Below, in pieces: positions 7,907 to 16,098 of a DNA stretch of 64,000 nucleotides. This DNA comes from Faecalibacterium prausnitzii (GTDB lineage: Bacteria; Bacillota; Clostridia; Oscillospirales; Ruminococcaceae): the NCBI RefSeq assembly GCF_003287405.1, contig NZ_PRLD01000007.1, positions 102,304 to 166,303 of the forward strand, read 5' to 3'. The notes beneath the pieces were generated by a model. The model saw only the letters and a program-made list of their open reading frames with translations, was not told the origin of the DNA and did not search any database. Position numbers and translations under genes: made by a program. How positions within the stretch are numbered: position 1 is the stretch's first letter; each line of letters starts with the position of its first letter.

Positions 7907-9115
7907 GTGAAACTAGATATAAATTATTTTGCTGTTCAAATAATGTGGCTTGCCTTATTTTTGCGAATCACAGCAGTTAATGAAATCACTTGGCTTCTGA
8001 TTGAGCTAATGGGCTGTCTGTTTTGTACAGGGTATGTTATTAAAAATATAAAATGTATCAATAGATCAACACTCATCTGGGGGGGGGTACTGGCGTTTTC
8101 CTATTTGATTTCTTCGGCAGTAAATAGGCAATATAATGGATTATATGTTACATTTTCAGGTGTGATTTATGCATGGAAAATGATACTGTATATTGCTGTT
8201 CCTTGGATTTCAGTAATGAAAAGAGGAAGTAGGAAGATTGCAAAAGTATCAAGGGACTGCTTGCTTCTATATTGGGTTCCGTCTGTGATAACAGTACTGA
8301 TTCAAGGAAGGAATGTTGTAGATAATGCAAACAATATATACTTTATTGGAAACAAATTTAATGTGGCTTACCTAAATGTGATATTGCTTTGTTTCAATTT
8401 GTATCTGATGAGGCGTGATAACAACGAACGACAACGGTTTGTGCTTTCACTAAAAATACGCCATAGTAGTGTGTTGAACGGTTTATTCTATTTCCTAATC
8501 ATCTATTTGGATCTATACATGAAGGCATATACTGGATTGTTTATGATTATTTTTGTCTTACTCTTGTCTTTTATTTCAAGGCTATTCAAGTTTAAAATAA
8601 ACAGACGCTGGACAGGATTTTTGAACTTTATCAGCAGCCCGATTGTTCTTGTAGTCTCAGTTATTCTTTCGGGAATTGTGACGGTTGCACTTGATGCTAT
8701 TATGAGTCTTCCCACTATTGCCACGTATCTAGGAACGATAGGTAAAACAGGAAATATTCTATCTCGAACTTTGATATACAAGAATCTGGGTGAGATTATA
8801 TCAAAAAAGCCTTGGATTGGATATGGATATGGTACAGCAGTAGTTTCACGATATTTTGGTCCTAATGCACAAAATGGATTAGCACAGGTGGCAATTCAGG
8901 CTGGCATCATTGGAGTTGTGCTGATGCTGCTTATAACATATCATTGCGGTAAAATGGGGAAGAACTCAGGAGGAAGAACAGCTCCCTTCCTATTTGGCGT
9001 GTATGCTTTCATTCTTTCGGCAACTGTTGAAATCACGCTGGGCGGCTCTTTCTTGATACTGTTAGCGTTTTATTGTGTATGTGGGTGGGAGAGAAAAGTT
9101 AAGGAGGAAACCTAA
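7907..9115 (+). CDS. O-antigen ligase/polymerase family membrane protein (Wzy/WaaL-like)
   Basis: A 402-aa polytopic protein of about ten to twelve membrane segments. A loop near the end contains KKPWIGYGYGTAVVS, then an NAQNGLAQVAIQAGIIG segment, resembling the PF04932 ligase/polymerase loop. The family polymerises or transfers polysaccharide outside the membrane. The start is uncertain: GTG 7907 opens the frame with only a weak, distant AAGGAAAGG, and an ATG occurs at codon 13. The stop TAA abuts the ATG of the next gene. A nine-G run at 8079-8087 (about codon 58, reading IWGGVL) makes it a candidate ON/OFF switch for chain polymerisation. Confidence 0.75.
   Translation: MKLDINYFAVQIMWLALFLRITAVNEITWLLIELMGCLFCTGYVIKNIKCINRSTLIWGGVLAFSYLISSAVNRQYNGLYVTFSGVIYAWKMILYIAVPWISVMKRGSRKIAKVSRDCLLLYWVPSVITVLIQGRNVVDNANNIYFIGNKFNVAYLNVILLCFNLYLMRRDNNERQRFVLSLKIRHSSVLNGLFYFLIIYLDLYMKAYTGLFMIIFVLLLSFISRLFKFKINRRWTGFLNFISSPIVLVVSVILSGIVTVALDAIMSLPTIATYLGTIGKTGNILSRTLIYKNLGEIISKKPWIGYGYGTAVVSRYFGPNAQNGLAQVAIQAGIIGVVLMLLITYHCGKMGKNSGGRTAPFLFGVYAFILSATVEITLGGSFLILLAFYCVCGWERKVKEET
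8079..8087 (+). repeat. Poly-G tract (9 G) inside the O-antigen polymerase/ligase gene
   Basis: Nine G are read as TGG GGG GGG GTA. With eight G the frame reaches TGA within about ten codons. With ten G it reaches TAG about 15 codons on. The gene is intact only with nine (or plus or minus three) G. Confidence 0.8.
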
Positions 9116-10090
9116 ATGAATGAACTCGTAAGCGTTATAGTTCCTATATATGGCGTAGAGGATTATCTCAGCAAATGCGTTGATTCTATCATCAACCAGG
9201 CATATAAGAATTTAGAGATTATACTGGTTGATGATGGAGGAAAAGATAAATGCCCAGAAATATGCGATGAATATGCAGGGAAAGATAGTAGGATAAAGGT
9301 GATTCATAAAGAGAATGGTGGATTGTCTGATGCCAGAAATACCGGAATCGACATTGCAAAGGGAGAATACCTTGTATTCATAGATAGTGATGACTGGGTA
9401 GAAACCACGATGGTAGAGCATTTACTGGATGCCTGTAAGAAGTACAATGTTAAACTGGCGGCCTGTGGCAGGTATATCACTGATGGAACAGTCATAAATG
9501 GAACAGCTTACGAAGGAACTGAAGGAGTTTACTCATCGGAAGAGGCACTGAATGAGATTCTCTCTGGAAAGTCACTTGATGTTGCAGCGTGGGATAAGAT
9601 TTATGTCCGGGAATTATTTGATGATATTCGTTACCCGGTAGGAGAAAACAATGAGGATATAGCAGTGTTCTATAAAATAGTGGATGCTGCTGGAAAAGTT
9701 GCTCATTGTGGAACAAATGAATACTATTATCGAAGCAGACCCGGAAGTATTACAAAACTTAAGTATAGTATCGATGCAAGAAAGGTAATAGAAAAGAATT
9801 TGAATTCTATTGAAGCCTTTATCGCAGAGAAATACCAAGGGTGCGGAAAGGCATTTAACCGATATAAGGCTGTGAACATCTACGCACTATTGAACAAGTA
9901 TATTAAGTGTAAAGGAACAGGAAAAGCACAAGAGTATGAACATTTAATGGCAGAATTTCGGAAATGTAGGCGGGATTTCTTCAGAGATGAGCAAACGCCT
10001 AAAAAAGAAAAGATGATTGCTTCTTTGATCCTCTTACATCTTTATGATCCATATTTGAGAGTGAAAGAAAAAATCAAAGGATATAAATAA
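9116..10090 (+). CDS. GT2 family glycosyltransferase
   Basis: A 324-aa GT-A enzyme beginning MNELVSVIVPIYGVEDYLSK, with IILVDDGGKDKCPEICDEYA, NGGLSDARNTGIDIAKGEYL and FIDSDDWVE carrying the metal/donor acidic residues. Closely similar in plan to the GT2 gene at 5730. Its ATG directly follows the previous stop (TAAATG) and is preceded by AAGGAGG, so translation is probably coupled. It adds a sugar to the lipid-linked repeat on the cytoplasmic side. Donor and linkage are unknown. Confidence 0.88.
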   Translation: MNELVSVIVPIYGVEDYLSKCVDSIINQAYKNLEIILVDDGGKDKCPEICDEYAGKDSRIKVIHKENGGLSDARNTGIDIAKGEYLVFIDSDDWVETTMVEHLLDACKKYNVKLAACGRYITDGTVINGTAYEGTEGVYSSEEALNEILSGKSLDVAAWDKIYVRELFDDIRYPVGENNEDIAVFYKIVDAAGKVAHCGTNEYYYRSRPGSITKLKYSIDARKVIEKNLNSIEAFIAEKYQGCGKAFNRYKAVNIYALLNKYIKCKGTGKAQEYEHLMAEFRKCRRDFFRDEQTPKKEKMIASLILLHLYDPYLRVKEKIKGYK

Positions 10091-10138
10091 CATAAGGACG
10101 AGGCAAGTTTTGGGTGTTAGAGAGGTGGCTGAAAGTCG

Positions 10139-11110
10139 ATGAATTATTTGGATGATCAGACCATAAAGGTCAGTATTATAATCCCAGTATACAATTGCGA
10201 GAATTTACTAAGACGAACAATTGACTGTGTACTTAGCCAGTCTTATTCTAATATCCAATTGATTCTCATAGATGACGGATCAATAGATAACTCGCCAAAC
10301 ATATGTGATGAATATGAATCACAGGATTCACGTGTAAATGTAGTTCATCAAGAAAATGCGGGAGCATCCGCGGCTCGAAATACTGGATTAAAATGGGTAC
10401 AGGGCGATTATGTTGCATTTATCGATGCAGATGACATGGTTTCAAAGCAGTATATAGAAATACTTCTATATTGTGCCTTGTCAACAAAAACGAGGATTTC
10501 AACGTGCGAGGCTTTTTATTGCAGTGAAAATGAATATAAACAGTATCCGATTGAAACCCTCAGACCAAGAGTTATAAAGGTTCCGGATTATAATTTTATG
10601 GAAGCATGGTCTCATGCTACAGTTTGGGGAGCATTGTTTAAGAAAAATCTTTTAACGGATCTGATGTTTGACACAGAAATTTCAGTGGGAGAGGATTCGC
10701 TGTTCTTTGCAAACGCTTTAGCTCAGTGTGACAGTGTTTCGTATATCTCAAATAAATTGTATTACTACTTTATATATGATCAATCAGTTTCACACGGCAT
10801 TTATAATGAAAAGAGACTGTCTGAGTTTACGGCATGGCAAAAGATCAACACACTTGTCGCCCCGATAAGTGAGACTCTTGATGAATCTTCTAAGGCGAGG
10901 ATGGTTCGTCATGCAATCGAAAGATATAAGGAAGTTTTAAGACAAGATGTGCCAAACGAGGACATCTTGATCTTTTTCCGAAATATGATACTGAAGAATA
11001 AAGATTCCTATCTGAAGCTAAATTCGTCACAGAAGGCTAAGATAGAAATGTATTTGATATTAAAAACACCGAAGATGTATGAAATTGCTTACAGAAAGCA
11101 TAAGAGTTAA
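10139..11110 (+). CDS. GT2 family glycosyltransferase
   Basis: A 323-aa GT-A enzyme with KVSIIIPVYNCENLLRRTID, LILIDDGSIDNSPNICDEYE, NAGASAARNTGLKWVQGDYV and FIDADDMVS. The acidic D-A-D-D cluster is the expected metal/NDP-sugar site. It is the third GT2 of the cluster and shares the EpsJ-like C-terminal helical region (VGEDSLFFANAL). AGGTGG lies ten bases before the ATG. Probably cotranscribed with its neighbours. The sugar is not predictable. Confidence 0.87.
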   Translation: MNYLDDQTIKVSIIIPVYNCENLLRRTIDCVLSQSYSNIQLILIDDGSIDNSPNICDEYESQDSRVNVVHQENAGASAARNTGLKWVQGDYVAFIDADDMVSKQYIEILLYCALSTKTRISTCEAFYCSENEYKQYPIETLRPRVIKVPDYNFMEAWSHATVWGALFKKNLLTDLMFDTEISVGEDSLFFANALAQCDSVSYISNKLYYYFIYDQSVSHGIYNEKRLSEFTAWQKINTLVAPISETLDESSKARMVRHAIERYKEVLRQDVPNEDILIFFRNMILKNKDSYLKLNSSQKAKIEMYLILKTPKMYEIAYRKHKS

Positions 11111-11135
11111 GAATTAGAATGGTAGGAAAAATAAG

Positions 11136-12269
11136 ATGAACGAAAAGATTGGCATATTAACATTTCATAAATCAATTAATTATGGCTCTGTCTTGCAATC
11201 GTGGGCTCTTTCAAGAGTTATTTCGAAGAGATTTGTTGTAGAAATTATTGATTATGAACCTCAGAATTACGAATTTCTCTATGCAAATTACCGGCAATGG
11301 AACAGCTGGAATAACATAAAATACAATCTAAAAAGAATGCCATTATCTTCAGCATTAAATAATCAACGGCAACGGTTCAAAAAATTCAGAGACGAGCAAC
11401 TACCGTTAAGCAGAAAGAAATATAATTATAACAACGGTTGTGATATAAAAGAAGAATATAAGGGAATCGTTGTAGGAAGTGATCAGGTATGGAATATTCG
11501 TGCCAAAGATTGCGATCCTATCTTTTTTCTTCCATTCAATTATTCGGGAAACAAAGTTTCTTATGCCTGTAGCATAAATGATACAGACTATACCGAAAAG
11601 AATCTTCCGTCAAACCTGGCAAGTGAAATTTGTGATTTTGATTTTATTTCCATAAGAGAGGAATCAGGAAAAAATAAACTTGAACAATTCATTGCAAAAC
11701 AGAAAAAAGTTTACACATTATTAGATCCGACGCTCCTGTGTAATAGCTCAGAGTATGACAGTTTGTTAAATGATCGAATTGTAGATGGAAAATATATTTT
11801 CTTATACAACGTCTGGACGAGTGAAGCGGGTATTCAGGCTGCAAAGTTTCTGTCCGAAAAGTTGAATATGCCTGTTTATACTATTATGACAGCATCAAAT
11901 GTAAAGGAGATAAACCTACTGAAGAAAAGTGGAATATTGGTAGATACAGTCAGAACATCGCCATCTGATTTCCTAAATTTCTTTAAATATGCGTCTTATA
12001 TTGTAACGGAATCATTTCATGGGACTGCCTTCTCCTTAATATTTGAGAAGCCTTTTGTTTGTGTCAGCAACCGCACAAATGATGAACGATTGAATAATAT
12101 TCTAACGCTTGTTGGGCTTAAAGACCGCTATATGAAGTTGGGTGAACTGCAGACTTATGACCTGAAACAAGAGATCGATTACGAGATCGTTACTGAAAAG
12201 AAGGCGAAAAGAGCAGGGGAATGCATAGAACTCCTCTATAAAGCAATTGGGGGTGAAGCTAAATCATGA
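11136..12269 (+). CDS. Polysaccharide pyruvyl transferase family protein
   Basis: The 377-aa protein starts NEKIGILTFHKSINYGSVLQ, the N-terminal signature of PF04230 (CsaB/WcaK). Later it has GIVVGSDQVWN and, near the C-terminus, YIVTESFHGTAFSLIFEKPF, where the SFHG motif lies. The family moves pyruvate from phosphoenolpyruvate onto a sugar as a ketal, giving the polymer negative charge. Some members act differently. It overlaps the flippase gene by four bases (ATGA). The FrhB-like gene two positions on is its frequent partner in such clusters. Confidence 0.85.
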   Translation: MNEKIGILTFHKSINYGSVLQSWALSRVISKRFVVEIIDYEPQNYEFLYANYRQWNSWNNIKYNLKRMPLSSALNNQRQRFKKFRDEQLPLSRKKYNYNNGCDIKEEYKGIVVGSDQVWNIRAKDCDPIFFLPFNYSGNKVSYACSINDTDYTEKNLPSNLASEICDFDFISIREESGKNKLEQFIAKQKKVYTLLDPTLLCNSSEYDSLLNDRIVDGKYIFLYNVWTSEAGIQAAKFLSEKLNMPVYTIMTASNVKEINLLKKSGILVDTVRTSPSDFLNFFKYASYIVTESFHGTAFSLIFEKPFVCVSNRTNDERLNNILTLVGLKDRYMKLGELQTYDLKQEIDYEIVTEKKAKRAGECIELLYKAIGGEAKS

Positions 12270-13792
12270 AAATGGAAAAGACCAAAAATGCTTCAAGAAA
12301 TATTGTCTTTGGCGTCAGCTTGAAAGTGTACCAGATTCTTCTCCCGTTTATTATGCGTACAGTTATGATGTACACAATAGGGGTAGAATATCTTGGATTA
12401 AATAGCTTGTTCACTTCCGTACTTCAGGTGTTAAATCTGGCCGAATTAGGTGTTGGAAGTGCAATGGTATTTAGTATGTACAAGCCAATTGCGGAAGATG
12501 ATTCTATTACTATTTGTGCGTTGATGAAGCTATATAGAACATACTACAGAGTGATTGGAGGTATCATTCTTGTAGTGGGTCTTCTATTAACCCCATTTAT
12601 GCCTAAATTGATATCGGGGCCAATACCCGAGAACATGAATATATATTTCCTGTATCTGCTCAATTTATTGGCAACGGTATTAACTTATTGGCTTTTTGCT
12701 TACAGAAACAGTGTTCTGCAGGCTCATCAAAGAAACGATCTGATTAGTAAGGTCACACTTGTCACGGACACAGTAAAATATCTTCTGCAGATTGCTGCAC
12801 TTGTAGTACTTCATGATTATTATTGCTATGTAATAGTACTCCTGCTGACACAGGCATTAAACAATGTATTAACAGCGATAATAGCAAAAAGAGTATTTCC
12901 TCAGTATAATCCAGAAGGCAAACTGGCCCAGAATGAAATTAAACAGATCAATGGAAAAATCCGGGATTTGTTCACTTCTAAATTGGGATATACGATTGTC
13001 AGTTCGGCAGATACCATTGTTATCTCAGCATTTTTAGGCTTGACAGTACTGGCACAGTACCAGAATTATTATTACATTATGAGTTCTATCATCGGGTTTA
13101 TGTCAATCATATATGCTTCCATTACTGCCGGAGTTGGAAACAGTATGATTACGAAGTCAGTTGACCAGAACTACAGAGAGTATTGTGTTTTTTCTTTACT
13201 CGTTTCCGTTGTGAGTGGAATTTGTTGTGCTTGTTTTTTATGCCTCTATCAGCCCTTTATGACATTGTGGATGGGAGAAAATCTGCTTCTGCCTTTTTCA
13301 CTTGTGGTTTTATTGTGTGTGTATTTCTGGATATATGAATACATTATGATGGCCAGTGTTTATAAGGATGCTGGAGGAATTTGGCATCAAGACCGATTTA
13401 GACCATTGATATCAGGTGTTGTAAATCTCGCCTTGAATTTGGCGACAGTAAGATTTATTGGATTATATGGCATTGTCCTATCAACTATAGTTAGTATGGC
13501 AATCGTTAGCGCACCATGGATAACCTCAAATATTTTCAAATTAATATTTAAAAAGAATCCAGTTAGCTATGTTGTGAAAATAGTTTATTATGTTTTTTCA
13601 ACAGTCTTAGCATCAACAGCCGCATATGTTTTGACAAGCCTTATTTCTATTAATGGGGGGATCGGTTTAATAATTAAGGCAATTGTGTGTGCTGCTTCAT
13701 CTGTTTTCGTTATGGTTATTCTGCTTTGCAGGATGAAAGAGTTTTCTGATGCGTTATATCTTATTGCAAGGATGTTCCATCTTGAAAAATAA
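12266..13792 (+). CDS. Polysaccharide flippase (Wzx-type, MOP superfamily)
   Basis: A 508-aa protein with about 12-14 membrane segments. It starts NASRNIVFGVSLKVYQILLP, the usual N-terminus of PF01943-type lipopolysaccharide exporters, with GVEYLGLNSLFTSVLQVLNL next. It flips the undecaprenyl-linked repeat unit to the outer membrane face before polymerisation. The start codon overlaps the preceding stop (ATGA), indicating coupled translation. A six-G run occurs at 13655-13660 near the C-terminus, shorter than the other tracts. Confidence 0.9.
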   Translation: MKMEKTKNASRNIVFGVSLKVYQILLPFIMRTVMMYTIGVEYLGLNSLFTSVLQVLNLAELGVGSAMVFSMYKPIAEDDSITICALMKLYRTYYRVIGGIILVVGLLLTPFMPKLISGPIPENMNIYFLYLLNLLATVLTYWLFAYRNSVLQAHQRNDLISKVTLVTDTVKYLLQIAALVVLHDYYCYVIVLLLTQALNNVLTAIIAKRVFPQYNPEGKLAQNEIKQINGKIRDLFTSKLGYTIVSSADTIVISAFLGLTVLAQYQNYYYIMSSIIGFMSIIYASITAGVGNSMITKSVDQNYREYCVFSLLVSVVSGICCACFLCLYQPFMTLWMGENLLLPFSLVVLLCVYFWIYEYIMMASVYKDAGGIWHQDRFRPLISGVVNLALNLATVRFIGLYGIVLSTIVSMAIVSAPWITSNIFKLIFKKNPVSYVVKIVYYVFSTVLASTAAYVLTSLISINGGIGLIIKAIVCAASSVFVMVILLCRMKEFSDALYLIARMFHLEK

Positions 13793-13861
13793 CTAAAAAA
13801 ATGAACTGAATGATTTTTAATGATGAATTCAGATACGCGCTTACAGGGAGGAATGCTATAA

Positions 13862-14977
13862 ATGAGAACGGTATGTGATAGAGGGCGATGTACTGGATGC
13901 AGGGTCTGCGTTAATGTATGTAAAAAAGACGCGATTTTTATCAAGGATTCACTTTCTGCAATGAATGCAGTGATTGATGAAGTTAAATGTGTTAATTGCA
14001 AAATGTGTGAGAAAGTATGTCCAAATAATAATCCTGTTGATAAGGTGCAACCTCAAAAATGGTATCAGGGTTGGGTATGTAAAACAAGAGAACAATCTTC
14101 TTCTGGTGGGGTGGCGGCTGGTTTGACGCAGAACTTCATACAAAACGGTGGTTATGTTGCGGCTTGTCTTTTCAAAGATGGTGAATTTGTATTTGATATA
14201 ACGAATGATTTGGATTATGCAAGGAAGTTTGCAGGATCAAAATATGTTAAAAGCAACCCCAAAAATATTTATTCAAAAATCTATGAGAGATTAAAACAGG
14301 GAGATAGGGTGTTGTTTATTGGTCTGCCTTGTCAAGTGGCAGCACTGAATAACTACATAAAAGATAAGAAAAATCTGTATACTGTTGATCTTATCTGTCA
14401 TGGCTCCCCATCTCCAATTATTTTGGAAAAATATCTAGCTGAGAATTATGTTGACATAAGAAAAATTAAAGATTTGAATTTTAGGAATAAAGATGGATTT
14501 GGACTAAGGTCTGGATATAAAAGAATATCTTTTGATGATGGTTCAGATCTGTATACTTTTGCATTTCTGACATCGCTTGATTATACTGAAAATTGTTATT
14601 CATGTCGATATGCGACTTTGGACAGAGTTTCAGATATTACATTGGGAGATTCATGGGGAAGCGAATTAGAGGCAGAAGAGCAAAAAAAGGGAATTTCATT
14701 AATTCTGTGTCAAACGGAAAAAGGAAAAGAATTATTGAAAAATACGAAAATTGAATTAAGAGATGTAAATTTGAATAAAGCTGTAAAGGCTAATCATCAG
14801 TTGAGCTACCCGTCAAAAATGCCAACTGAGAGAAAGATATTTTTCAAAAACATAGATAAGGGATTTTATTATGCTATCTCACGGTGTCACCCGAAAATGT
14901 ATTATATCCGTCGGTTGAAATATATTCTTCATAAAGCAAAAATCATCCGGGGGGGGGGCAGTAGAGATAAAAATTGA
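13862..14977 (+). CDS. FrhB/F420-hydrogenase beta-subunit-like iron-sulfur protein
   Basis: The 371-aa protein starts with a two-cluster ferredoxin domain, C10-x2-C13-x2-C16-x3-C20 and C43-x2-C46-x2-C49-x3-C53. It is followed by the coenzyme F420 hydrogenase/dehydrogenase beta fold: SSSGGVAAGLTQNFI, KFAGSKYVKSN, LFIGLPCQVAAL and VDLICHGSPSP. Such proteins are regularly found beside pyruvyl transferases in polysaccharide clusters. Their reaction there is not established, perhaps reduction of a precursor. GGGAGG precedes ATG 13862 by nine bases. A ten-G run (14949-14958) lies seven codons from the end, so slippage would only change the C-terminal tail. Confidence 0.8.
   Translation: MRTVCDRGRCTGCRVCVNVCKKDAIFIKDSLSAMNAVIDEVKCVNCKMCEKVCPNNNPVDKVQPQKWYQGWVCKTREQSSSGGVAAGLTQNFIQNGGYVAACLFKDGEFVFDITNDLDYARKFAGSKYVKSNPKNIYSKIYERLKQGDRVLFIGLPCQVAALNNYIKDKKNLYTVDLICHGSPSPIILEKYLAENYVDIRKIKDLNFRNKDGFGLRSGYKRISFDDGSDLYTFAFLTSLDYTENCYSCRYATLDRVSDITLGDSWGSELEAEEQKKGISLILCQTEKGKELLKNTKIELRDVNLNKAVKANHQLSYPSKMPTERKIFFKNIDKGFYYAISRCHPKMYYIRRLKYILHKAKIIRGGGSRDKN
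14949..14958 (+). repeat. Poly-G tract (10 G) at the 3' end of the FrhB-like gene
   Basis: Ten G are read as CGG GGG GGG GGC. With nine G the frame bypasses the normal stop and adds about 15 different residues ending at a TAA near 15005. With eleven G it stops two codons later. Protein tail, not gene ON/OFF, would vary. Confidence 0.75.
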
Positions 14978-15065
14978 TATGTATGATATGACATATAAGA
15001 ATTAAAAAATTCAACTATAGAGTTATTACATAATTGTTTTTAATGAAAAGAGAGAAAAAGTCTAA

Positions 15066-15968
15066 ATGAACACAACATTACTTATCATGGCGGCCGGAAT
15101 CGGTAGCCGATTTGGAACAGGAATAAAACAGTTGGAGCCGGTCGATGATGCTAATCATATCATCATGGACTACTCAATCCATGATGCGATTGAGGCTGGC
15201 TTCAATCATGTAGTATTTATCATCCGTAAGGATATCGAGAAAGTGTTCAAAGAGGTTATCGGTGATCGCATTGCCTCCATTTGCTCTTCTCATAACGTAA
15301 CAGTAGACTACGCTTTCCAGGATATCGACGATATTCCAGGAGAACTTCCGGAAGGCCGTACAAAACCGTGGGGAACCGGTCAGGCCGTGCTTGCTGCTAA
15401 AAATGTGATTGATACCCCGTTCATTGTGATCAATGCAGACGATTACTACGGTAAGGAAGGTTTCAAGGCTGTTCATGAGTATCTGATGAATGGCGGCAAG
15501 TCCTGCATGGCTGGTTTTGTTCTGAAGAACACGCTGTCTGATAACGGTGGTGTGACTCGCGGCATCTGCAAGATGGACGAGAATGGAAACTTGACTGAGG
15601 TTGTGGAAACCAAGAACATCGTGAAGACTGCAGATGGAGCAGAGGCCGACGGTGTGGCTGTTGATGTGAATTCTCTTGTTTCCATGAATATGTGGGGACT
15701 GACTCCTGATTTTCTGGATGTGTTGGAAGATGGCTTCAAAGAGTTTTTCGAGAAAGAAGTACCGAGCAATCCTCAGAAAGCCGAGTATCTGATCCCAATC
15801 TTCATCGGTGAACTGCTGAATGAAGGTAGGATGTCTGTGAAGGTTCTGAAGACCAACGACACCTGGTACGGCATGACCTACCATGAAGATGTCGCAGCAG
15901 TAAAGGACAGCTTCAAGAAAATGTTGGCGGATGGTGTGTACAAGGCTGATTTGTTTTCAGACTTGTGA
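15066..15968 (+). CDS. Sugar-phosphate nucleotidyltransferase family protein
   Basis: The 300-aa protein starts with the NTP-transferase signature LLIMAAGIGSRFGTGIKQLE (G-x-G-x-R-F) and has INADDYYGKEGFKAV for the metal-binding aspartates. It should activate a sugar or alditol phosphate with NTP to feed the neighbouring glycosyltransferases, or act on a choline-like phosphate. The exact substrate is unknown. Its base composition is less AT-rich than the genes before it. The RBS is weak (AGAGAG). Six bases after its stop begins the first hairpin-ribozyme unit. Confidence 0.78.
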   Translation: MNTTLLIMAAGIGSRFGTGIKQLEPVDDANHIIMDYSIHDAIEAGFNHVVFIIRKDIEKVFKEVIGDRIASICSSHNVTVDYAFQDIDDIPGELPEGRTKPWGTGQAVLAAKNVIDTPFIVINADDYYGKEGFKAVHEYLMNGGKSCMAGFVLKNTLSDNGGVTRGICKMDENGNLTEVVETKNIVKTADGAEADGVAVDVNSLVSMNMWGLTPDFLDVLEDGFKEFFEKEVPSNPQKAEYLIPIFIGELLNEGRMSVKVLKTNDTWYGMTYHEDVAAVKDSFKKMLADGVYKADLFSDL

Positions 15969-15993
15969 TATACTGGGAACAATAGTTCCCTAC

Positions 15994-16073
15994 GCTGCTC
16001 GAAACTTTGCACGCCTCTTCGTGGTGAGTAGCAGGCAACACAGCAATACGATACTGTGGCTAAGAATGCAGAG
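15994..16073 (+). ncRNA. HDV-like self-cleaving ribozyme, copy 1
   Basis: The nested double-pseudoknot order is complete. P1 is GCTGCTC (15994-16000) with GAGTAGC (16026-16032), one G-U. P2 is CTTTGCA (16005-16011) with TGCAGAG (16067-16073). P3 is GCC/GGT (16013-16015, 16023-16025) closing loop TCTTCGT. Then GGCAAC (16034-16039) and P4 CACAG/CTGTG (16039-16043, 16054-16058). The J4/2 strand GCTAAG contains the expected catalytic C at 16060. Predicted cleavage is between 15993 and 15994. A hairpin GGGAAC-AATA-GTTCCC (15975-15990) lies three bases upstream. HDV-like ribozymes are known from Faecalibacterium prausnitzii. The downstream ATG is 26 bases from the 3' end. Confidence 0.88.
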
Positions 16074-16098
16074 AAAAAATAATAAGGAAAAATATAAG

